Of a stretch of DNA of 64,000 nt, positions 58,839-64,000 are shown in pieces. The notes beneath the pieces are model-generated. The model searched no databases. It was given only the letters and a program-made list of their open reading frames with translations, and had not been told where the DNA came from. The stretch is from an uncultured Pelagibacteraceae bacterium. Lineage in GTDB: Bacteria; Pseudomonadota; Alphaproteobacteria; Pelagibacterales; Pelagibacteraceae. Each line of letters opens with the position of its first letter. The first letter of the stretch is position 1. The stretch lies in assembly GCA_902573425.1 (NCBI GenBank), contig CACGJO010000001.1, forward strand, positions 248,001 to 312,000, written 5' to 3'. A program made the position numbers and the translations under genes.

Positions 58839-59674
58839 ATTTAGTATCTACTGATTGGCTTGATCAAAATTTAAATAAAGTAAAAATATTTGATGCAAGT
58901 TGGCATATGCCAACTTCTAAAAGAAATTCCAAAAAAGAATACGAACAAAAACATATTAAGGGTGCTATTTTCTGGGATGTCGATGAACACTCAGATAAGG
59001 ATTCGCCGTACCCACACATGATGTCAAATTCAGATTATTGGACAAGGATGCTTTGGTCTTTCGCAGTTAAAAACGAAGATCACATCGTTGTTTATGATTA
59101 TAGTGATACTTATAGTTCATGTAGATTATGGTTTGCCCTGAAATATTTTGGTCATAAAAAAGTTTCAGTTTTAGATGGCGGAATGAAAAAGTGGTTAGCT
59201 GAAAATAGATCTACAGATAATAAAATAGACGAAGATTTAGGAAAATTTAGTAATATAGATAAATTAAATCCAGAAAATAAATATAAAGTAAAAGAAAAAA
59301 CTGATTTGATAAAAAATAAAAAACAAATTGATGAAAACTTAAAAAAAAATCAGTTTCAAACAGTTGATGCTAGAAGTCGTGAAAGATTTGAAGGAAAAAT
59401 TGATGAGCCTAGATCGGGACTTAGAAGAGGCTGTATTGTTGGATCAAAAAATCTACCTTTCAAAGATTGTATAAATTCTGAAACAAACACTTTTAAGTCC
59501 AAAGATGAGTTAAGTAAGATTTTTATTGAAAATAATATAGATATTTCTAAGCCAATTGTTTTTACATGCGGCTCAGGAATGACTGCGTGTGTTTTAGGTA
59601 TGGCATATTCTATCATTAGTGGTAAAAGTGCAGTTGTTTATGATGGCTCTTGGTCAGAATATGGAAAAATATGA
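58835..59674 (+). CDS. sseA: Thiosulfate/3-mercaptopyruvate sulfurtransferase
   Basis: This 279-residue tandem rhodanese has an inactive N-terminal domain (HIKGAIFWDVDEHSD) and an active C-terminal one with the catalytic loop CGSGMTACV (about residue 247). That loop composition favours 3-mercaptopyruvate over thiosulfate. It is coupled to msrA before it and to an RND adaptor after it, both through ATGA overlaps. Confidence 0.92.
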   Translation: MNLVSTDWLDQNLNKVKIFDASWHMPTSKRNSKKEYEQKHIKGAIFWDVDEHSDKDSPYPHMMSNSDYWTRMLWSFAVKNEDHIVVYDYSDTYSSCRLWFALKYFGHKKVSVLDGGMKKWLAENRSTDNKIDEDLGKFSNIDKLNPENKYKVKEKTDLIKNKKQIDENLKKNQFQTVDARSRERFEGKIDEPRSGLRRGCIVGSKNLPFKDCINSETNTFKSKDELSKIFIENNIDISKPIVFTCGSGMTACVLGMAYSIISGKSAVVYDGSWSEYGKI

Positions 59675-60534
59675 AAAGATCTAAGAAAGTTACAATTGGA
59701 ATTTTAATATTCTTCGTAATAGTTGCTACCGTAATTGGAGGTAGAACTGCTATGGGGGTTTACTTTAAAAAGAAATTTGGAAAAAGACCGCCGCCAGGAG
59801 TAGTGGTTGAAATAGTTCAGGTAAAAGAATTTAGTAAAACAATTGAAAGTTATTGTACTGCTTTGAGCAGCAAAACAACTTCTTTTAAAATTAAAAAAAG
59901 TGAATTATTAGAACCATTAAAATTTAAAGCTGCAAAAAAAGGAGATATAATTGCAAAATTACAAGATAAAAATATTATTGCACCTTTTTCGGGCACTGTT
60001 GGTACACGAGGTATAAGTTCATCAATATTGGGCACGGACTCAATAATGCTTACGCTTGATGACTCTAAAAAGATATTATGCGATTTACAAATTCCTGAGA
60101 TTTTTGCTGCTAAATTAAAAAAAGGGTTAAGAGTCAATGCAAAATTTTTAGCATATAAAGATAAATTGTATAATGGTGTTATTCTTTCTCGTACTTCAAG
60201 GGTTGATGCACAAACTAGAAGTATATTAGCCAGAGCACAGATCAACAATAAAGACCTTGAAATTTTACCTGGATCTTTACTTGATATTGAGCTTCTTTAT
60301 GACGAAAAAGAAGCCATTTCAGTAGTTGATACTAGTATTATTTTCGAAGACGAAAAAAAATTCGTCTATAAAATTTTAGAAAATAATAAAATTCAAAAAA
60401 CAGAAGTAACTACAGGAATTCGAAAAGATGGAAACCTTGAAATCATTGAAGGCCTAAATACAGACGATAAAATAGTAAAAGAAGGTTTGGCAAGACTAGC
60501 GGACGGAATGATTGTAAGACCAATACTAAAATAA
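59671..60534 (+). CDS. RND efflux periplasmic adaptor, lacking the alpha-hairpin
   Basis: This 287-residue membrane-fusion protein has one N-terminal membrane helix (about residues 4-24). The two lipoyl half motifs join directly (GDIIAKLQDKNIIAPFSGTVG, about residues 90-110), where typical adaptors carry a coiled-coil hairpin of some 60 or more residues between them. Beta-barrel and membrane-proximal domains follow (TSRVDAQTRSILARAQ, EGLNTDDKIVKEG). The start at 59671 overlaps the sseA stop as ATGA. The pump gene follows after one base. Without the hairpin it may not reach a TolC-type channel in the usual way. Confidence 0.88.
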   Translation: MKRSKKVTIGILIFFVIVATVIGGRTAMGVYFKKKFGKRPPPGVVVEIVQVKEFSKTIESYCTALSSKTTSFKIKKSELLEPLKFKAAKKGDIIAKLQDKNIIAPFSGTVGTRGISSSILGTDSIMLTLDDSKKILCDLQIPEIFAAKLKKGLRVNAKFLAYKDKLYNGVILSRTSRVDAQTRSILARAQINNKDLEILPGSLLDIELLYDEKEAISVVDTSIIFEDEKKFVYKILENNKIQKTEVTTGIRKDGNLEIIEGLNTDDKIVKEGLARLADGMIVRPILK

Positions 60535-60535
60535 T

Positions 60536-63500
60536 ATGCACAATTTTTGTTTGCTAAATATTAAAAGGCCAGTTTTAAGTTCTGTATTCTCACTTTTATT
60601 AGTTGTGTTTGGTCTCTACACTTTCTTTGAAATAAGCACCAGAGAACTTCCAAAAAATCTTCAGCCTCCTGAAGTTGTAATATCAACAAAATATACGGGT
60701 GCAAGTCCATCTATAATTGCTTCAGAGATATCTGAACCAATTGAATTAGCGGTTGGTGGAGCAGAAGGTATCAGATCAATTGATACGATATCCGAAATTG
60801 GAAGAAGTACAATTAAAATAGAATTTTTTACCAGTATAGACATTGATGATGCCGCAAACGATATAAGAGAGAGAATTGCAAGAATCATAGATAATTTGCC
60901 TGAAGATAGCAAAGCTCCAGAGGTAAGAAAAGCTTCAGCTGGATTTTCAACTAGTATGTGGATCTCAGTTAGTAGTACTTCATGGAACTCATTAGATATA
61001 GGTGACTATGTAAAACGTAACTTAGTAGACGCATTCAGTTCAGTTCCAGGTACTGGAAGAGTAATTGTTGGAGGAATAAACGAAAAAGCTGTAAGAGTTT
61101 ATTTAAACCCAGTAAAACTTATAGCAAATGATTTGGATGTTAGAGAAGTTGAAAGCTCGATAAGAAAAAATAATATTGCAGTACCAGCAGGTACTATTGA
61201 AGCTAATAACGTTGATTTAACTCTTGATCTAGGAAAAACTTATACCAATATTAAATCAATTAAAAAACTTCCTATAAAAAAAATAAAAGGAAAGACGATA
61301 ACATTGGGCGATTTAGGTGAAGTTAAATATGGTCCCATATCTGAAAAGACTCTTTTCAAGGCTCAAAGCCCCGATGTATTGAATGAAAATACAGTTGGCA
61401 TTGGAATTTATGCTCGAACAAATGAAAGTACTGTAACGTTATCAAATAATATAAGAAAAAAAATTTTAGAGGTAAGAAAAACATTGCCTGAAGGTCTCAA
61501 ATTATCTGTGAGTTTCGATAGAGCAACTTATATCAAAGAAGCTATACAAATGTGCTATCAATCAATAATTTTAGCTTTGTTATTAGTTGTAGGAATTATT
61601 TATCTCTTTTTAGGAAATGTAAGAGCTACTATTGTACCAGCTGTCACACTACCTGTTAGTTTAATTGGAGCATGTCTTGGTTTATGGATTTTTGGACTGA
61701 CAATAAATGTATTTACTCTTCTGGCTATTATCTTAAGTGTAGCAATTGTAACTGATGACAGTGTAGTTATGACAGAGTCAATTTACCATAGAGTAGAACA
61801 AGGAGATACTCCACTGGTTGCTGCTGCAAATGGATCGAAGAATGTTATTTTTGCTATTTTATCAACTAGCATAATATTGCTAGCAACTTTTGCTCCTCTG
61901 CTATTTATTGGCGGAATAAGTGGGACTTTATTTAGAGAAATGGCAATAACTCTCTCTATTACAATTGTCATAAGTACATTTACCGCTCTATCTATTGCAC
62001 CGATGTTGGGTTCAAAGCTACTTAATAAAAAAAAATCTCAATCAAAAATCGTTACTCGATTTGAAAAAATATTTAAATCTTTTGAAGAATTCTACTCGGA
62101 TACCTTGAATTATTGGATAAAAAAACCAAAAACCATTGTTTGGTTTATGATTTTTGTTGTTGCTTTGGCAGGATTTCTTTTTAGTTTTACTCCCAAAACC
62201 TTATTAGAAAAAAATCCTGATAGAGGTGTTTATTTAGTTTTCGGCAAAACTGATGAGTCATCATCATTTGAATATACGGTCGATAAAGCTGAAAAAGTAG
62301 AAAGAAGGCTAATACCTTTGTTGCAGGATGAAAAAGAACCTTATCAAAAATTAATAATGAGAGTTCCGGGTTTTGGTAGATCTGCACAATCTTATAATAG
62401 TTTTATTATCATTGCTTTGCTGGATAATTGGAAAGATAGAAAAGATTCTGCACAAACAATTGTTAGAAAAGCTATAGGAAAAATTGTTACTGTGCCAGGA
62501 ACTATGGCTTTTCCTTTAACACCAAATTCAGTTCGTGTTAGCAATTACCAAAAGCCAGTTGTTGTTACAATGACAGGATCTTCATACGAAACTCTATATA
62601 AATGGCAAAATAATGTGATGAAAGAGCTTAGAAAAAATAGAGGACTAGCTGACATAACATCTGATTACACAAAAAATAAACCAGAGGTAAAACTTGTAAT
62701 AGATGAAAACAAAGCAAAAGATCTTGGGCTCTCCAATCAATCAATTGGAAAATCTATAGAAACTTTATTTTCAGGTAAAAGTGTTACAACTTTAAATGAG
62801 TCTGGGAAAGAATACCCAATAATTTTACAAGCTGATATAAAAGATAGAAGAAATACCGAGACCTTAAGTAAAATTTTTGTACGCTCAGAAACGACAGGCA
62901 AACTAATTTCGCTTGCAAATGTTGTTAGTTTTGAAGAAAGAGGATCACCAAAAATATTGACTAGATACCAAAGATCAAAATCAGTTACTTTAACTGCTAG
63001 GTTAGTTGGGGGCTATACCCTGAATGAAGCATTAAACTTTATTGAAAAAACTATAGATGAACAAGCTCCAACAGCTGGAATTTTTTATAAAGGGAAATCT
63101 TTAGATCTAAAAGAGGCTTCGAGTGAATTACTAATAATTTTTGGTTTAGCATTAGTTAGTGCTTATCTTGTTATGGCTGGTACTTTTAACGCTTGGAGGC
63201 AGCCTTTTGTAGTGATGTTAACTGTGCCTCTCGCTGCTTTAGGTGGACTTATATTTATTTTATTATTTGGAAGTACAATAAATATTTTTTCACAAATAGC
63301 GTTAATTGTATTGATTGGTATTGCTACAAAAAATAGTATTTTAATTGTTGATTGGGCAAATCAATTAAGAGTTAAAGGAAAAAGTGTTGAGGCAGCCATT
63401 GTTGAGTCTTGTAAGAGAAGATTTAGACCAATTATGATGACGAGTTTATCTACGCTTATCGCAATGGTTCCCTTGATTGTTGGCAATATTGGTCCGGGTG

Positions 63501-63667
63501 CAGGAGAAGGAATAAGGTTAGCAGTAGGATGTACAATATTTGGAGGTATGCTGATAAGTACTTTTCTTACTTTGTTTACAACACCTGTATTTTATTTATT
63601 ACTTTGTAAAAATTCTAAAAGAATGGATGAAGTAGAGATTCAGTTAAATAAAGAATTTAGTAAATAA
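60536..63667 (+). CDS. RND-family efflux transporter permease (AcrB-like)
   Basis: This 1043-residue proton-driven pump has the full RND plan: TM1, a large periplasmic loop, TM2-6, a second loop and TM8-12. The proton-relay aspartates are in VTDDSVVMTES (about residue 405), and the TM10 Lys is in GIATKNSILIVDWANQ (about 935). The sequence belongs to the hydrophobe/amphiphile class, but the substrate is unknown. The partner adaptor is immediately upstream; no outer-membrane factor is present. The end overlaps a convergent transglycosylase gene by 11 bases. Confidence 0.94.
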   Translation: MHNFCLLNIKRPVLSSVFSLLLVVFGLYTFFEISTRELPKNLQPPEVVISTKYTGASPSIIASEISEPIELAVGGAEGIRSIDTISEIGRSTIKIEFFTSIDIDDAANDIRERIARIIDNLPEDSKAPEVRKASAGFSTSMWISVSSTSWNSLDIGDYVKRNLVDAFSSVPGTGRVIVGGINEKAVRVYLNPVKLIANDLDVREVESSIRKNNIAVPAGTIEANNVDLTLDLGKTYTNIKSIKKLPIKKIKGKTITLGDLGEVKYGPISEKTLFKAQSPDVLNENTVGIGIYARTNESTVTLSNNIRKKILEVRKTLPEGLKLSVSFDRATYIKEAIQMCYQSIILALLLVVGIIYLFLGNVRATIVPAVTLPVSLIGACLGLWIFGLTINVFTLLAIILSVAIVTDDSVVMTESIYHRVEQGDTPLVAAANGSKNVIFAILSTSIILLATFAPLLFIGGISGTLFREMAITLSITIVISTFTALSIAPMLGSKLLNKKKSQSKIVTRFEKIFKSFEEFYSDTLNYWIKKPKTIVWFMIFVVALAGFLFSFTPKTLLEKNPDRGVYLVFGKTDESSSFEYTVDKAEKVERRLIPLLQDEKEPYQKLIMRVPGFGRSAQSYNSFIIIALLDNWKDRKDSAQTIVRKAIGKIVTVPGTMAFPLTPNSVRVSNYQKPVVVTMTGSSYETLYKWQNNVMKELRKNRGLADITSDYTKNKPEVKLVIDENKAKDLGLSNQSIGKSIETLFSGKSVTTLNESGKEYPIILQADIKDRRNTETLSKIFVRSETTGKLISLANVVSFEERGSPKILTRYQRSKSVTLTARLVGGYTLNEALNFIEKTIDEQAPTAGIFYKGKSLDLKEASSELLIIFGLALVSAYLVMAGTFNAWRQPFVVMLTVPLAALGGLIFILLFGSTINIFSQIALIVLIGIATKNSILIVDWANQLRVKGKSVEAAIVESCKRRFRPIMMTSLSTLIAMVPLIVGNIGPGAGEGIRLAVGCTIFGGMLISTFLTLFTTPVFYLLLCKNSKRMDEVEIQLNKEFSK

Positions 63668-64000
63668 TATATTTTTTTCTATTAAGTTGATCACGACAAG
63701 TTGTTAGTTGCTTTCGATATTTTGAGGCAAAATCCTTTGTTGATTTAGCATAGATGATAGCCTTTTGATCTTTGGAATAATTTTTATAGTCACCCCACCC
63801 TTTGTAATAAGCTAAGTATTGTCTATAAGCGTCATTCTTTGGTATCTTTAATAACTTGTGTGTTTTGTTTACATACCATCCAATAAAATCTACTGAGTCT
63901 TTAAATCTGGCTCTTGTAGCATACTTGTTTCCTGTTTCTCTTTTATATTGTTCCCAAGTTCCCTTCACCGCTTGGGAATAACCGAAAGAACTTGATTTAC
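63657..64000 (-). CDS. Lytic transglycosylase-like (SLT domain) protein, 5' end outside the window
   Basis: The frame is open to the right edge of the window. The first visible residues, SSSFGYSQAVKGTWEQYKR, followed by RFKDSVDFIGWYVNKT and QYLAYYKGWGDYKNYSK, fit the C-terminal half of SLT-type peptidoglycan lytic transglycosylases. The catalytic Glu would lie upstream of the window. The GTG at 63968 is internal, not the start. It would act on the cell wall in the periplasm. About 114 residues are visible. Confidence 0.78.
   Translation of the reverse strand, partial: KSSSFGYSQAVKGTWEQYKRETGNKYATRARFKDSVDFIGWYVNKTHKLLKIPKNDAYRQYLAYYKGWGDYKNYSKDQKAIIYAKSTKDFASKYRKQLTTCRDQLNRKKYIIY

Noticed and set aside
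1-64000. CRISPR arrays, insertion sequences, prophage or integron features
   Set aside because: No regularly spaced direct repeats beyond the 11-base Pho-like arrays, and no transposase, integrase, Cas or phage protein among the translated frames.

Overview
The window looks like a stretch of a streamlined, strongly A+T-rich alphaproteobacterial chromosome, most likely SAR11 (Pelagibacterales). The signs are GcrA, the alphaproteobacterial type of HisRS and tRNA-His, a CycM-type membrane cytochrome c, a lysine-rich proteome, almost no intergenic space, and a PlcP/Agt lipid-remodelling pair beside a compact Pho regulon. This assignment comes from gene content and composition only. I see no mobile element, CRISPR array, rRNA or phage gene.

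Layout. 0-1.3 kb: the 3' part of groEL and its terminator. 1.4-5.7 kb (minus): a methyltransferase-like ORF, hisG, hisZ, hisS, tRNA-His and a cold-shock gene. 5.8-9.2 kb: accA with an unusual membrane tail, then malate synthase G. 9.2-13.5 kb (minus): recR, ebfC, dnaX, SRP RNA, pheA, kdsB. 13.6-17.7 kb: cycM, argF, argD, an ABC-2 permease, gcrA. 17.7-29.1 kb: a phosphate/arsenate/lipid super-locus holding a small membrane protein, arsC and aqpS; phoB, phoU and pstBACS; phoR; a glycosyltransferase (agt), plcP and a diacylglycerol-kinase-like gene. Four 11-bp-periodic Pho-box-like arrays lie inside it. 29-30 kb: an NDUFA9-like protein. 30-41.9 kb (plus): one nearly gapless run, rnd-kdsD-lptC-lptB-aroA-cmk-rpsA-ihfB-pyrF-trpB-trpA-accD-folC, in which several enzymes depart from family-hallmark residues. 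41.9-44.7 kb (minus): trxA, sbcB, rmuC. 44.8-50.9 kb: a small envelope/lipid region with DUF3047, a TauD-like dioxygenase, tiny membrane proteins, a periplasmic metallo-hydrolase, two genes frameshifted at poly-A runs (a coiled-coil gene and cfa) and a DapA-family enzyme. 50.9-64 kb: GT9, a J-domain protein, protease II, purine permease plus PRTase, alkA, EamA, msrA, sseA, an RND pump with a hairpin-less adaptor, and a partial lytic transglycosylase.

How it fits together. PhoR/PhoB/PhoU and PstSCAB sense and import phosphate. PlcP and Agt would replace phospholipid with glycolipid under phosphate starvation. ArsC and AqpS would remove the arsenate that leaks through phosphate transport. The shared repeat arrays suggest one PhoB regulon covers all three.

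The most interesting observations are: a Pho-box-like array in front of the arsenate genes; a TrpB/TrpA pair that has lost both partners of the classic inter-subunit salt bridge, with trpF absent; tRNA-His and SRP RNA genes ending 4 nt before the start codons of hisS and dnaX; tRNA-His without the G-1:C73 identity pair; paired poly-A frameshifts; and an RND adaptor without its alpha-hairpin.
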